64,000 bases of DNA, taken from assembly GCF_900114735.1 (NCBI RefSeq), contig NZ_FOUA01000006.1, positions 62,001 through 126,000 on the forward strand, written 5' to 3'. Every line of letters begins with the position of its first letter. Position 1 is the first letter of the stretch. The notes under the pieces were generated by a model. The model was not told the DNA's origin. It searched no databases and was given only the letters and a program-made list of their open reading frames with translations. Position numbers and translations under genes: made by a program. This document shows, piece by piece, positions 37,274 through 47,601 of this stretch. This stretch comes from Halopseudomonas bauzanensis. Its GTDB lineage: Bacteria; Pseudomonadota; Gammaproteobacteria; Pseudomonadales; Pseudomonadaceae.

Positions 37274-40113
37274 TCCGCTGACGTCTCGAGCAGCCGATCG
37301 ATGGCCGCCAGCAGGGCAATGATCGCACTGCGACTGTCCTGGCCTTTCTTCAACAGCGTTTCCGCTTCCTGGCAGCACTCCCGCAATTCCGGCACGCCGC
37401 AATAGCGGCTGGCGCCGTGTAGCTTATGCACGCGATCAAGCAGTGCATCCTGCTGCTCCTGATCCATTGCCTGACGGATGGCCTGGTGATCCTCGGGCAG
37501 GCCTTGCAGCAGCATCTGCAGCAGGTCATCGGCCAGATCGGCTTTGCCGGCGGCCAGTCGCAGACCTTCTTCCGGATCGATCGCTGCCAATAGCTGCTGC
37601 TGCGGCTCGGCGGCGGTCGTCGTCTCGTCAATGCCGGCAACATCAGTGGGGGGGGATGCCGGTGCCGGCAGCTGCGCCGTCGGGGCCATGCCGGTCCACT
37701 TGTTCAGGCTATGGCGCAGTTGTTCGGTGGTGATCGGCTTGCTCAGATAGTCATTCATGCCGCATTGCAGCAACTGGCGGCGTTCACTGTTCAGCGCATG
37801 GGCGGTCAGTGCCACTATGGGTACTGGATCGAAGCCGGCAATATCCTCGCGCACACGCAGTTCGCTGGTGGTCTGGCGACCGTCCATGCCGGGCATCTGC
37901 ACATCCATGAAGATCAGGTCGACCATCTGCTCAGTCAGCAGCTCCAGGGCTTCCTCGCCGCTGGTCGCCGACAGGGTTTCCACGCCCAGGTCCGCGAGGA
38001 AGGCCTCCAGGAGCTTGAGATTGGCCAGATTGTCATCCACGCACAGTACCCGCAGTGCATGGGGCCGCTGGCGTGGCAACGGGACCGTGGTCATGGGGTC
38101 GTCGCCCAGCAGATGCATCACGGCGCGGTACAATTTACGGGTGCAGACCGGTTTGGAGACTGTCTGGCACATGGAGCGCGGCAGTTGGTCGAGCAACGGG
38201 TAGTGCTCGGTGGTATCGGTCAGCACTATCGATTTGCAGATGCTGAATTCGGCCCACTGGCGCGCCATTTCCAGGGTGTCGCCCGGCGCGGTGGTGGTAT
38301 GGCGCACGCTGACCAGCGCCAGCTGCAGGGAGTCGTCCCGGTTGGTGCGCGAAGTGAGTGCTTCGTGCAGCTCCTGGGGATTGTTGAACACCCGCACCGA
38401 CAGGCCGAGGTCCTCCAGGCTGTGCAACAGCATCTGGCGGCTCAGCAACTGAGGTTCAACCAGCGCGGCGCGCATGCCCAGCAGGGGCTTTTCCGGTAAT
38501 TCATCCTCGCCGTGGGCGGACCGGGTCAGCCGCAGGGTCAGCCAGAACTCGGAGCCTTCGCCCGGCTGGCTGCGCAGGCCGATCTCGCCGTGCATCTGCT
38601 CGACCAGACGTTTGGAAATGACCAGCCCCAGACCGGTGCCGCCGGTCTGCCGGGAAATGGAGTTGTCGGCCTGGCTGAAAGCCTTGAACAGGGATTTCTG
38701 CTGGGTCGGCGACAAGCCGATGCCGGTGTCGTTGACGCTGATGCGCAGCAGCACCTGGTCGGCGTCCTGGTGTTCGGCCATCACTCGCACGCTGACCGAG
38801 CCCTCATGGGTGAACTTGATGGCATTGCTGATGAGGTTGGCGAGAATCTGCTTGAGCCGCATGGGGTCGCCGCTCAGGCCCAGCGGTGTATCACGGTAGA
38901 TGATGCTGACCAGTTCCAGGCCCTTGTCGTGAGCGCTGGGCGCGAGCATGGTCAGGGTGTCGTCGATCAGGTCGCGCAGATTGAACGACAGGTTCTCCAG
39001 GATCAGCTTGCCGGCCTCGATCTTGGAAAAGTCCAGGATCTCGTTGATGATCGCCAGCAGGTTGTCGGCGGATTTCTCGATGGTTGACAGGTACTCCTGC
39101 TGGCGGCCGCTCATCTCAGTGCGTTGTAGCAGGCTGCTGAAGCCGAGGATGCCATTCAGTGGCGTGCGCAGCTCATGGCTCATGTTGGCGAGGAATTCGG
39201 ATTTGATGCGACTGGCCTCCTGGGCAGTCTTGCGCGCCAGATCCAGTTCGATGTTCTGGATTTCGATGGTCTCCAGGGTCTGGCGCAGGTCTTCGGTGGC
39301 CTGATCGATGTTCTGTTGGAGTTCGCCCTGGGCGCTCTGCATGGTCTGCGCCATGGTGCTCACGCCCAGCGCCAGGTCATCCAGCTCGCGGCTGCCTTGC
39401 TCGCCCAGGCGAATATCGAAATGCCCCTGGCTGATCTGTCGAATGGCGGCGTTGATCCGCGCCATCGGGTCGGTAATGCGCCGCCCCATGACGGTGACCA
39501 CCAGGCCGGTGAGCGCGAGGCCGAGGATGATGGTCACCAGGGTCGCCAACAGGCTCTGGTAGCGGCGCAGCAGCATATTGCCGTGGCTCAGTTCTACCTC
39601 CAGCCAGCCCAGCAGGCTGTCGGCGGCAATCTCCGGGTGGGCCTGGCGGTTGGTCAGTTCCGGGCCGGCCAGCAGCGGCATGAGAAAGCGGCTGCTTTGC
39701 TTGCTACGCTGGATCTGCAGGCCGGTGCCGGCGGTAATGTCGATGCCGGTGAGTGGATCGCCGGCTGGATACATCAGCGGGCCGCGATGCTGCAGTGGTC
39801 GCATGTCGGCATCATGCAGGCTCAGCGAACGGACATCGGTATGGTTGAGGCCGGTATTGAGCAGCCTGCCGAAGCGGTCTATGTCGCCCTCCAGCAGAGC
39901 CTCGGCGGCGGGTCGCTGCAGGTACTCGATGGTCATTAGGCCACGATGCAGCAGTTGCTCTTCCACTTCACGCATCTGCTGCCAGGTAAAGTAGCCGCCC
40001 AGCGCCAGAGCTATCAGTCCGGTCGGGATGAGTGTCATCAGCAACAGCCTGGCCTTGAGGCCCAGGTTGCGGCGTGATCGTGCGGAAAGTTCGGCGGGCC
40101 CTGGCTTGTTCAA
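37270..40113 (-). CDS. gacS: Hybrid sensor histidine kinase GacS
   Basis: This protein of about 947 residues is the membrane kinase for the Gac/Rsm small-RNA pathway. Counting from a TTG at 40113: membrane segments at about 22-42 and 188-210 enclose a periplasmic loop. A HAMP domain follows. The kinase His is H313 (SHELRTPLNG), with ATPase motifs NAIKF and DTGIGL. A receiver has D737 (LIFMDVQMPGMDG) and an HPt domain has a His near 896 (VHKLHGA). I chose TTG 40113 because GGGA lies 8 bases upstream; ATG 40146 has no such site. The gacA partner is not in the window, which is normal. Confidence 0.94.
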   Translation of the reverse strand: MNKPGPAELSARSRRNLGLKARLLLMTLIPTGLIALALGGYFTWQQMREVEEQLLHRGLMTIEYLQRPAAEALLEGDIDRFGRLLNTGLNHTDVRSLSLHDADMRPLQHRGPLMYPAGDPLTGIDITAGTGLQIQRSKQSSRFLMPLLAGPELTNRQAHPEIAADSLLGWLEVELSHGNMLLRRYQSLLATLVTIILGLALTGLVVTVMGRRITDPMARINAAIRQISQGHFDIRLGEQGSRELDDLALGVSTMAQTMQSAQGELQQNIDQATEDLRQTLETIEIQNIELDLARKTAQEASRIKSEFLANMSHELRTPLNGILGFSSLLQRTEMSGRQQEYLSTIEKSADNLLAIINEILDFSKIEAGKLILENLSFNLRDLIDDTLTMLAPSAHDKGLELVSIIYRDTPLGLSGDPMRLKQILANLISNAIKFTHEGSVSVRVMAEHQDADQVLLRISVNDTGIGLSPTQQKSLFKAFSQADNSISRQTGGTGLGLVISKRLVEQMHGEIGLRSQPGEGSEFWLTLRLTRSAHGEDELPEKPLLGMRAALVEPQLLSRQMLLHSLEDLGLSVRVFNNPQELHEALTSRTNRDDSLQLALVSVRHTTTAPGDTLEMARQWAEFSICKSIVLTDTTEHYPLLDQLPRSMCQTVSKPVCTRKLYRAVMHLLGDDPMTTVPLPRQRPHALRVLCVDDNLANLKLLEAFLADLGVETLSATSGEEALELLTEQMVDLIFMDVQMPGMDGRQTTSELRVREDIAGFDPVPIVALTAHALNSERRQLLQCGMNDYLSKPITTEQLRHSLNKWTGMAPTAQLPAPASPPTDVAGIDETTTAAEPQQQLLAAIDPEEGLRLAAGKADLADDLLQMLLQGLPEDHQAIRQAMDQEQQDALLDRVHKLHGASRYCGVPELRECCQEAETLLKKGQDSRSAIIALLAAIDRLLETSAD

Positions 40114-40216
40114 TGTGTATATCCCTTTCCCTGTTGCCGGTATCATAGAGCAAAAAGCACCGCCGGACAGCGCATCCGGATTTCGCTCTAGTTTCGCTCT
40201 ACCTGAAGGATGAATG

Positions 40217-41119
40217 ATGAATAGCGAGTTTCCAACCATTGCCGACTGCATAGGCAATACGCCCCTGGTTCGGCTGCAGCGCATGGCGGGCGAGACCGGC
40301 AATACCATTCTGCTGAAACTGGAAGGCAACAATCCTGCCGGTTCGGTCAAGGACCGTCCCGCCCTGTCAATGATTCAGCTGGCTGAGCAGCGCGGCGACA
40401 TCCAGCCCGGCGATACGCTGATCGAGGCGACCTCCGGTAATACCGGCATCGCCTTGGCGATGGCGGCGGCGGTCATGGGCTACCGGATGATCCTGATCAT
40501 GCCGGAAAATTCCAGCGACGAACGCAAGTGGGCAATGTCGGCTTATGGCGCCGAGCTGATCCTGGTCAGCAAGGAACAGGGCATGGAAGGCGCCCGTGAC
40601 CTGGCCGAGGCCATGCAGCGCGAAGGCAAGGGCAAGCTGCTGGATCAGTTTGGCAACCTGGACAACCCCGAAGCGCATTATCGCAGTACTGGCCCGGAAA
40701 TCTGGCGGGACACCGGCGGTCGCATCACCCACTTCGTCAGCTCCATGGGTACCACCGGGACCATCATGGGCGTGTCCCGCTATCTCAAGGAGCAGAACCC
40801 GGCGATCCAGATCATTGGTCTGCAGCCCACCGAAGGCGCGGCGATACCCGGTATCCGTCGCTGGCCGCAAGCCTATCTGCCGAGCATCTTCGACGCCCAG
40901 CGGGTGGATCAGGTGGTGGACATGAGCCAGCAGGAGGCCGAAGACACCATGCGCCGGCTGGCGCGGGAAGAAGGTATCTTCTGCGGGGTGTCTTCCGGCG
41001 GTGCCGTCGCTGCGGCACTGCGGCTCAATGCCGAGGTGCGTGATGCGATCATTGTGGTGATCATCTGCGATCGCGGTGATCGCTATCTGTCCACCGGGGT
41101 ATTCGACGACCGCTCATGA
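40217..41119 (+). CDS. cysM: Cysteine synthase B (O-acetylserine sulfhydrylase B)
   Basis: This protein of about 300 residues is a PLP enzyme that makes cysteine, and CysM can use thiosulfate. The PLP lysine is in NPAGSVKDRPAL and the phosphate loop is EATSGNTGIALA. The motif GTTGTIMGVSRYL follows. AAGGA sits 6 bases before ATG 40217; ATG 40214 is closer than normal spacing. It is divergent from gacS and its stop overlaps rlmD. Confidence 0.95.
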   Translation: MNSEFPTIADCIGNTPLVRLQRMAGETGNTILLKLEGNNPAGSVKDRPALSMIQLAEQRGDIQPGDTLIEATSGNTGIALAMAAAVMGYRMILIMPENSSDERKWAMSAYGAELILVSKEQGMEGARDLAEAMQREGKGKLLDQFGNLDNPEAHYRSTGPEIWRDTGGRITHFVSSMGTTGTIMGVSRYLKEQNPAIQIIGLQPTEGAAIPGIRRWPQAYLPSIFDAQRVDQVVDMSQQEAEDTMRRLAREEGIFCGVSSGGAVAAALRLNAEVRDAIIVVIICDRGDRYLSTGVFDDRS

Positions 41120-42462
41120 ACAGATCCCGGGGCAAACCGCGGCGGGCGCCCGATGCGCCTGCCGCCGTAGGACAGCGAATCGAACTCACGCTGGAGCGTC
41201 TGACCCACGACGGTCGCGGTATCGGCCGTTGGCAGGGACGCACTGTCTTCGCCGAGGGCGGACTGCCCGGCGAGAAGGTCGACACGCGGGTAGTGCGGGC
41301 ACGCAGCAAGTTGATCGAGACCCGAGTCATCAAGGTGCTTGAGGCCAGCCCGGAGCGGCAAGAGCCCGCTTGTCCGCACATTGCCCTGTGTGGCGGCTGC
41401 AGTCTGCAGCACATGCCTCGTCAAACTCAGCTGGACATAAAACAGCAGGCACTGGCCCAGCAATTGCAACACTTTGCCGGCCTGCAACCGGAGCGCTGGA
41501 TGCCGGCATTGACGGCCGCAGACTACGGCTATCGCCAGCGGACCCGCCTGTCCATGCGCTGGGACCGACAGGCGCAGCGGTTGGTGGTGGGGTATCGTCA
41601 GCGCGCCAGCAGTGAATTGGTGGAGCTGACGCAGTGCCCGGTATTGGTGCCGGTGCTGGATGGCGTGCTCCGCGAACTGCCGGCGCTGCTGCAGCAGCTC
41701 GATGCCCGTGCCGGGCTCGGTCACATCGAGCTGATCGCTGGCGAGCATCCGAGCATGGTGGTGCGCCATATGCAGCCACTGTCGGCGGCCGATATCGACC
41801 GGCTGCACGGGTTGGCAACAGCCCACGGCCTGGTCTGTCGCCTGCAACCCGAGGCCGCGGGCTCGGCGCAGGCACTGCAGCCAGATGCGCCGGAGCCGGC
41901 CTACCGGCTGGCCGACCAGCAATTGGTGTTTCGCTTCGCGGCGGGTGACTTCACCCAGGTCAATGCCGAGGTCAACCAGCAGATGGTTAACCAGGCGCTG
42001 GACTGGCTGGCACTGCAGCCTGGCGAGCGGGTGCTGGACCTGTTCTGTGGTGTGGGCAATTTCGCTTTGCCCATGGCGCGCGCGGGTGCGCTGGTGACCG
42101 GCGTGGAAGGCAGTGCGGAGATGGTCGAGCGCGCCGGCAGCAACGCGCAACTCAATGGCCTGGCCGAGGTGCACTTTTTCCAGGCGGACTTGTCGAAGCC
42201 GGATGCACTCACGTGGAAAGATGATTATCAGGCAGCCCTGCTGGATCCGCCGAGGGATGGGGCTGCCGAACTCGTTGCCGTGCTGGCACAAAGGAAATTG
42301 CAGCGCATACTCTATGTTTCCTGCAACCCGGCCACGCTGGCGCGCGACGCGGGCATTCTGGCGGAAGCAGGTTACCGACTGGCGCAGGCGGGGGTGATGG
42401 ATATGTTCCCCCAGACTGCCCATGTGGAAGCCATGGCACTGTTTGTGTCAGGCAAGGACTGA
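41116..42462 (+). CDS. rlmD: 23S rRNA (uracil-1939-C5)-methyltransferase RlmD
   Basis: This 448-residue enzyme has an N-terminal TRAM domain (RIELTLERLTHDGRGIGR). Iron-sulfur cysteines are visible in ACPHIALCGGCSLQH and, later, TQCPVL. The methyltransferase domain has VLDLFCGVGNFALP, LLDPPRDGA and the catalytic cysteine in YVSCNPATLARD. It overlaps cysM by 4 bases and lies 5 bases before relA, an arrangement known from pseudomonads. Confidence 0.96.
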   Translation: MNRSRGKPRRAPDAPAAVGQRIELTLERLTHDGRGIGRWQGRTVFAEGGLPGEKVDTRVVRARSKLIETRVIKVLEASPERQEPACPHIALCGGCSLQHMPRQTQLDIKQQALAQQLQHFAGLQPERWMPALTAADYGYRQRTRLSMRWDRQAQRLVVGYRQRASSELVELTQCPVLVPVLDGVLRELPALLQQLDARAGLGHIELIAGEHPSMVVRHMQPLSAADIDRLHGLATAHGLVCRLQPEAAGSAQALQPDAPEPAYRLADQQLVFRFAAGDFTQVNAEVNQQMVNQALDWLALQPGERVLDLFCGVGNFALPMARAGALVTGVEGSAEMVERAGSNAQLNGLAEVHFFQADLSKPDALTWKDDYQAALLDPPRDGAAELVAVLAQRKLQRILYVSCNPATLARDAGILAEAGYRLAQAGVMDMFPQTAHVEAMALFVSGKD

Positions 42463-42467
42463 ACGTA

Positions 42468-44714
42468 ATGGTACAAGTCAGAGCAGATCATCCGATCAAT
42501 CAGGATGGGACTGTCAATCTCGATGCCTGGATCGAGCGGATCCAGGAGCGTGTGCCGCTGCCCGAGCCCCAGATACTCAGGCAGGCCTGTGAATGGGCGG
42601 GTGAGCTGGAGGAGGCGGCCGCCCGCACCGAGCACCGTTGGGCCAACGGCGCCAGCAGTTATCGTACCGGTCTGGAAATGGCCGAGATCCTGGCCGACCT
42701 CAAGCTGGACCAGGATTCGCTGGTAGCGGCGGTCATCTATCGGGCGGTGCGCGAGCGCAAGACCGAGCTGGCGGAAGTCGAGCGTTGCCTCGGCCCCAAC
42801 GTCGCGGCATTGGTCGACGGCGTGCAGCGCATGGCGGCGATCAGCGTGTCGCAGAACCCGCCCAAGGCCAATACCTTCAATACCCAATCCCAGGTGGAAA
42901 ACCTGCGCAAGATGTTGGTCACCATGATCGACGACGTACGCGTCGCCCTGATCAAGCTGGCCGAACGTACCTGCGCCATCCGCGCGGTCAAGGATGCCGA
43001 TGACGCGAAGCGCTACCGGGTGGCGCGGGAGGTGTTCGACATCTATGCGCCGCTGGCCCATCGCCTGGGCATCGGTCACATCAAATGGGAGCTGGAGGAT
43101 CTGTCCTTCCGCTACCTGGAGCCGCACAAATACAAGCAGATAGCCCAACTGCTGGACGAGCGGCGGCTGGATCGCCAGGAATACATCGAATCGGTCATGG
43201 CCCAGCTGCGTAGCGAGCTGGAAGACGCGGGCATCGAGGGTGATATCTCCGGGCGGGTCAAGCATATCTATTCGATCTGGCGGAAGATGCAGAAGAAGGG
43301 CATTGATTTCAGCCAGGTCTATGACGTGCGGGCGGTGCGGGTGCTGGTCCCGCAGGTGCGTGACTGCTATACCGCGCTGGGCATAGTGCACAGTCTGTGG
43401 CGCCATATTCCCAATGAGTTCGACGACTATATCGCCAACCCCAAGGAGAACGGCTACCGTTCGCTGCATACCGCTGTAATCGGCCCCGGCGGCAAGGCGC
43501 TGGAGGTACAGATCCGTACCCATGCGATGCATGAGGAGGCAGAGCTGGGCGTCTGTGCGCACTGGCGTTACAAGGGCACCGATGTGGACAGCAACTCCAC
43601 AGCCTACGAAGACAAGATCGCCTGGCTGCGGCAGGTGCTGGAATGGCACGAGGAAATGGGCGATATCGGTGGTCTGGCCGAACAGTTGCGCGTCGACTTC
43701 GAGCCGGATCGCATCTATCTGTTCACCCCCGATGGCCACGTACTGGATGTGCCCAAGGGCGCGACGCCGTTGGACTTTGCCTACCGCGTGCATACCGAAG
43801 TCGGTCACCACTGCCGGGGTGCCAAGGTCAACGGCCGCATCGTGCCTTTGACCTATGTGCTGCAGACCGGCGAGCAGGTCGAGATCATCACCGGCAAGGC
43901 CGGCGGGCCGAGTCGTGACTGGTTGAACGCCAATCTGGGTTATGTGCACACCTCACGGGCGCGGGCCAAGATCCAGCACTGGTTCAAGCAGCAGGATCGC
44001 GAGCAGAACGTGCAGGCCGGCAAGATCATGCTGGAGCGCGAGCTGACCCGCATGGCGCTCAATGGTGCCGACTATGCCAAGCTGATCGAGCGCCTGGGCA
44101 TCCGCAGCCAGGAAGATCTGTTCGCCGCGGTCGGCTCGGGTGACATCCGCATGGCCCATGTGGTCAACGTTGCCCACCAACTGGTCGAGCCGGACCGCCA
44201 CAGTGAGCAGTTGGATCTCATCCCGCGCCGCCCGAGCAAGCCTGGGCGGCGCGGCGACGTGCATATCCAGGGCGTGGGCAATCTCCTGACGCAGTTGGCC
44301 GGCTGCTGCCAGCCGGTGCCGGGTGACCCCATCATCGGCTATATCACCGTTGGCCGCGGTGTGACCGTGCACCGCGCCGACTGCGCCACCGCCATGCAAT
44401 TGCAGGACCGTGAATCCGAGCGGCTGATCGAAGTCAGCTGGGGCGGCGAGCCGGTGCAGACCTACCCGGTGGAAATCTTCATCAAGGCCTATGATCGCTC
44501 CGGCCTGCTGCGTGATGTGTCCCAACTGCTGGCCAACGAGAAGCTCAACGTGTTGGAAGTCAGCACGCACACCAACAAGGATGACAATTACGCCAGCATG
44601 CTGTTGACCATCGAGATTCCCAACCTGCACCTGCTGGGTCGCCTGCTGGCGCGGATTGGCCAGTTGCCGAACGTCTTCGAAGTGCGGCGTAACCGCCAGG
44701 AGCGGCGTGCATGA
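42468..44714 (+). CDS. relA: GTP pyrophosphokinase RelA
   Basis: This 748-residue ppGpp synthetase responds to uncharged tRNA on ribosomes. The hydrolase-like region lacks the HD pair (VAAVIYRAVRERK where SpoT has HDVIED), so it is a synthetase only. The synthetase segment includes YDVRAVRVLV and NPKENGYRSLHTAV. TGS (RIYLFTPDGHVLDVPKGATPLDFAY) and C-terminal ACT domains follow. mazG overlaps its end by 4 bases, as in E. coli, where MazG lowers ppGpp effects. Confidence 0.97.
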   Translation: MVQVRADHPINQDGTVNLDAWIERIQERVPLPEPQILRQACEWAGELEEAAARTEHRWANGASSYRTGLEMAEILADLKLDQDSLVAAVIYRAVRERKTELAEVERCLGPNVAALVDGVQRMAAISVSQNPPKANTFNTQSQVENLRKMLVTMIDDVRVALIKLAERTCAIRAVKDADDAKRYRVAREVFDIYAPLAHRLGIGHIKWELEDLSFRYLEPHKYKQIAQLLDERRLDRQEYIESVMAQLRSELEDAGIEGDISGRVKHIYSIWRKMQKKGIDFSQVYDVRAVRVLVPQVRDCYTALGIVHSLWRHIPNEFDDYIANPKENGYRSLHTAVIGPGGKALEVQIRTHAMHEEAELGVCAHWRYKGTDVDSNSTAYEDKIAWLRQVLEWHEEMGDIGGLAEQLRVDFEPDRIYLFTPDGHVLDVPKGATPLDFAYRVHTEVGHHCRGAKVNGRIVPLTYVLQTGEQVEIITGKAGGPSRDWLNANLGYVHTSRARAKIQHWFKQQDREQNVQAGKIMLERELTRMALNGADYAKLIERLGIRSQEDLFAAVGSGDIRMAHVVNVAHQLVEPDRHSEQLDLIPRRPSKPGRRGDVHIQGVGNLLTQLAGCCQPVPGDPIIGYITVGRGVTVHRADCATAMQLQDRESERLIEVSWGGEPVQTYPVEIFIKAYDRSGLLRDVSQLLANEKLNVLEVSTHTNKDDNYASMLLTIEIPNLHLLGRLLARIGQLPNVFEVRRNRQERRA

Positions 44715-45529
44715 GTTATCAACTGGATGATCTGCTGTATCTGATGGAGCGCCTGCGTGACCCCCAGCACGGCTGCCCCTGGGACCTCAAGCAATCCTTC
44801 GCCAGTATCGCGCCGCATACCCTGGAAGAGGCCTATGAAGTGGCTGATGCCATTGCCGAGGAAGATTTCGGCCAACTGGCCGGGGAAGTCGGCGATCTGC
44901 TGTTTCAGGTCGTGTACTACGCGCAACTGGGCCGCGAAGCCGGGCATTTCGACTGGAATGACGTGGTGGACGGCATTACCCGCAAGTTGGTGCGACGCCA
45001 TCCCCATGTGTTCCCGGATGGCAATCTGCGCACCCCGCCGGGCACGTTGCGTCTGGAAGAGCAACAGATCAAGGAACGCTGGGAGCAGATCAAGGCCGAG
45101 GAGCGGGCCGAGAAGAGCGGCGCGCCGGAGCATCTATCGTTGCTGGAGGACGTGCCGCGTGCCTTGCCGGCGCTGACTCGGGCGCAGAAACTGCAGAAGC
45201 GCGCCGCAGCTGCGGGTTTCGACTGGCCTCAGGTGACTCCAGTGATCGACAAGATTGCCGAGGAACTGGATGAGGTGCGGGAGGCCATCGGCCGGCGCGA
45301 ACACGACGCCGTCGAAGAGGAGCTGGGCGATCTGTTGTTCGCCATGGTCAATCTGGCTCGGCACTTGAAGGTCGATGCGGAAACCGCCTTGCGTGGCGGC
45401 AACGAGAAGTTCGAGCGGCGTCTGCGCTACATCGAACAGCAGCTCACCGCCGCTGGCGAGCGCTTTGCCGATACCCCACTGGAGCGGCTGGATGCACTCT
45501 GGGACGATGCTAAGGATGAGGGATTATAA
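44711..45529 (+). CDS. mazG: Nucleoside triphosphate pyrophosphohydrolase MazG
   Basis: This 272-residue enzyme has two MazG repeats: the first is CPWDLKQSFASIAPHTLEEAYEVADAI with GDLLFQVVYYAQL, the second EELDEVREAI with EEELGDLLFAMVNLAR. The EExxE-12-28-ExxD metal sites are present. It hydrolyses NTPs to NMPs and counteracts ppGpp accumulation. ATGA overlap with relA couples the two. Confidence 0.96.
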   Translation: MSYQLDDLLYLMERLRDPQHGCPWDLKQSFASIAPHTLEEAYEVADAIAEEDFGQLAGEVGDLLFQVVYYAQLGREAGHFDWNDVVDGITRKLVRRHPHVFPDGNLRTPPGTLRLEEQQIKERWEQIKAEERAEKSGAPEHLSLLEDVPRALPALTRAQKLQKRAAAAGFDWPQVTPVIDKIAEELDEVREAIGRREHDAVEEELGDLLFAMVNLARHLKVDAETALRGGNEKFERRLRYIEQQLTAAGERFADTPLERLDALWDDAKDEGL

Positions 45530-45549
45530 GGTACAGATCTGCGCTTATC

Positions 45550-45574
45550 CCGCCGCGACATGATGTCGCGGCGG
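45550..45574 (+). terminator. Near-perfect palindrome after mazG
   Basis: The 12-base arms CCGCCGCGACAT (45550-45561) and ATGTCGCGGCGG (45563-45574) are separated by one base, 20 bases after the mazG stop. Such a strong stem may terminate or protect the relA-mazG transcript on both strands, although no T-run follows. Confidence 0.55.
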
Positions 45575-45634
45575 CCATCGAAACCTGAGCTTGCGTCAGG
45601 CCGGGCCAGCGCTACAGAGAATGGCGGCGCGCCA

Positions 45635-45664
45635 TTGACAAAGCGCAACCGGCTTGTGCATAAC
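45635..45664 (+). promoter_or_regulatory. Sigma-70-type promoter of adk
   Basis: A perfect -35 box TTGACA (45635-45640) is followed after 18 bases by CATAAC (45659-45664), a moderate -10. It lies about 140 bases before adk. Confidence 0.5.
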
Positions 45665-45684
45665 CAGCTCTGCGTGTATGTTGA

Positions 45685-46452
<768 letters not shown>

Positions 46453-46471
46453 TTGCCTCGCACTGCATACC

Positions 46472-46502
46472 AGGCCCGTGTTGGCTTTTGCCGCACGGGC
46501 CT
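46472..46502 (+). terminator. Intrinsic terminator after adk
   Basis: Perfect 9-base arms AGGCCCGTG (46472-46480) and CACGGGCCT (46494-46502) are followed by the T-rich TGTCGTTTGTT. The T-run is broken but the position, 20 bases after the stop, fits an intrinsic terminator. Confidence 0.7.
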
Positions 46503-46512
46503 TGTCGTTTGT

Positions 46513-46518
46513 TACAAT
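46513..46518 (+). promoter_or_regulatory. -10 element upstream of tsaB
   Basis: TACAAT lies 29 bases before the tsaB ATG and just after the adk hairpin. The -35 is not clear. Confidence 0.35.
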
Positions 46519-46547
46519 CGCCTTTTTGCTCCCACCGTGAAGATCCG

Positions 46548-47222
46548 ATGACTGCCACTCTGCTTGCCCTGGATACCGCCACCGAAGCCTGTTCCGCCGC
46601 CTTGTTGCATGAAGGGCGCCTGTTCCATCGTGTCGAGGTGGCGCCGCGCATGCATGCTCAGTTATTGCTGCCGATGATCGACGAGCTGTTGGCCGAGGCG
46701 GGTATTGCGCTGGCGCAGGTCGATGCGCTGGTGTTCGGCCGCGGCCCCGGTGCCTTCACCGGCGTACGTATCGCCACCGGCATGGTGCAGGGGCTGGCCT
46801 TTGCCATTGGCAAACCGGTGATCGGCATTTCCAACCTGGCAGCGCTGGCCCAGCGGGCCTGGCGCGAACAGGGTGCCGAGCAGGTCTGTGCCGCTATCGA
46901 TGCGCGCATGGATGAGGTCTACTGGGGCTGCTATCACCTGGTCGATGGGGTCATGACGCTGGCCGGTGCTGAGCGGGTATGCGCGCCGGAACAGGTTGAT
47001 CTGGCGCCCGAGTTGACCACCCCGGTGGGTGCCGGCACCGGCTGGCAGTATGCCGAGCGCCTGGCGGTGCCGGTGCAGCGCAGCTGGCCGCAGATGTTGC
47101 CCGATGCCACTGACCTGATCAGCCTGGCGTTGCCCGCCTGGCGCGCCGGACAGGTACTGGACGCCGCGGATGCCCAGCCGGTTTATCTGCGGGACAAGGT
47201 TGCCACACCGAAGGTCGGGTGA
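46548..47222 (+). CDS. tsaB: tRNA t6A37 biosynthesis protein TsaB
   Basis: This 224-residue ASKHA-fold protein begins MTATLLALDTATEACSAALL and contains GRGPGAFTGVRIATGMVQGLA, the TsaB signature. TsaB partners with TsaD and TsaE to attach threonylcarbamoyl to A37 of ANN-decoding tRNAs. The last gene in the window, tcdA, acts later on the same modification. ATG 46548 is the only start that gives the family N-terminus. Confidence 0.95.
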   Translation: MTATLLALDTATEACSAALLHEGRLFHRVEVAPRMHAQLLLPMIDELLAEAGIALAQVDALVFGRGPGAFTGVRIATGMVQGLAFAIGKPVIGISNLAALAQRAWREQGAEQVCAAIDARMDEVYWGCYHLVDGVMTLAGAERVCAPEQVDLAPELTTPVGAGTGWQYAERLAVPVQRSWPQMLPDATDLISLALPAWRAGQVLDAADAQPVYLRDKVATPKVG

Positions 47223-47290
47223 TTTTGCCTTTTGGGATAACCAGGATTAACCTTGGTCTTCTGTATTACCTGTGGAGTTGATCATCCATC

Positions 47291-47590
47291 ATGCGTCTGG
47301 ACGGTTACAATCCAGCTTCTGCGCTGCCGGTAAAGCCGTCGCGTCCTGCTGCGCCTGCGGCGGACAACATGGTGCCCAGTGCTCAGCCGGCGACTGCGCC
47401 ACCGCCGGTCAAGGTCCGTGCGCCAGTGGTGCAGCAGCCCGGCGCCACAGGTGAGTATATTCCCGCCCGCCAGGGCGCGACGCAGCCGGTGCATGGCCAT
47501 GCCAATCAGGCACTGGCCAGTTATCAGGCCATGGCCAGCCTGCCGGATGCCGAAGCCGATGGCTTCTTTGGTGTCGATCTGTTTGTCTGA
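47291..47590 (+). CDS. Small proline/alanine-rich protein, unknown
   Basis: This 99-residue protein begins MRLDGYNPASALPVKPSRPA. Its middle is low-complexity Pro/Ala/Val, and the end ALASYQAMASLPDAEADGFFGVDLFV looks like a short structured tail. It has no signal peptide or membrane segment. GGAG lies 13 bases before the ATG, longer than normal. Codon use fits a real gene, and it sits between tsaB and a DUF72 gene. The tail pattern (YQ.MA..PD) suggests a conserved interaction motif, but I do not recognise the family. Confidence 0.7.
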   Translation: MRLDGYNPASALPVKPSRPAAPAADNMVPSAQPATAPPPVKVRAPVVQQPGATGEYIPARQGATQPVHGHANQALASYQAMASLPDAEADGFFGVDLFV

Positions 47591-47601
47591 AGTCCGTATT
47601 C

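Noticed and set aside
45655-45663. Perfect DnaA-box match (TGTGCATAA, complement TTATGCACA) before adk
   Set aside because: One or two such matches are expected by chance in 64 kb, it stands alone, and it overlaps a plausible adk promoter. No origin genes (dnaA, dnaN, gyrB) are near.
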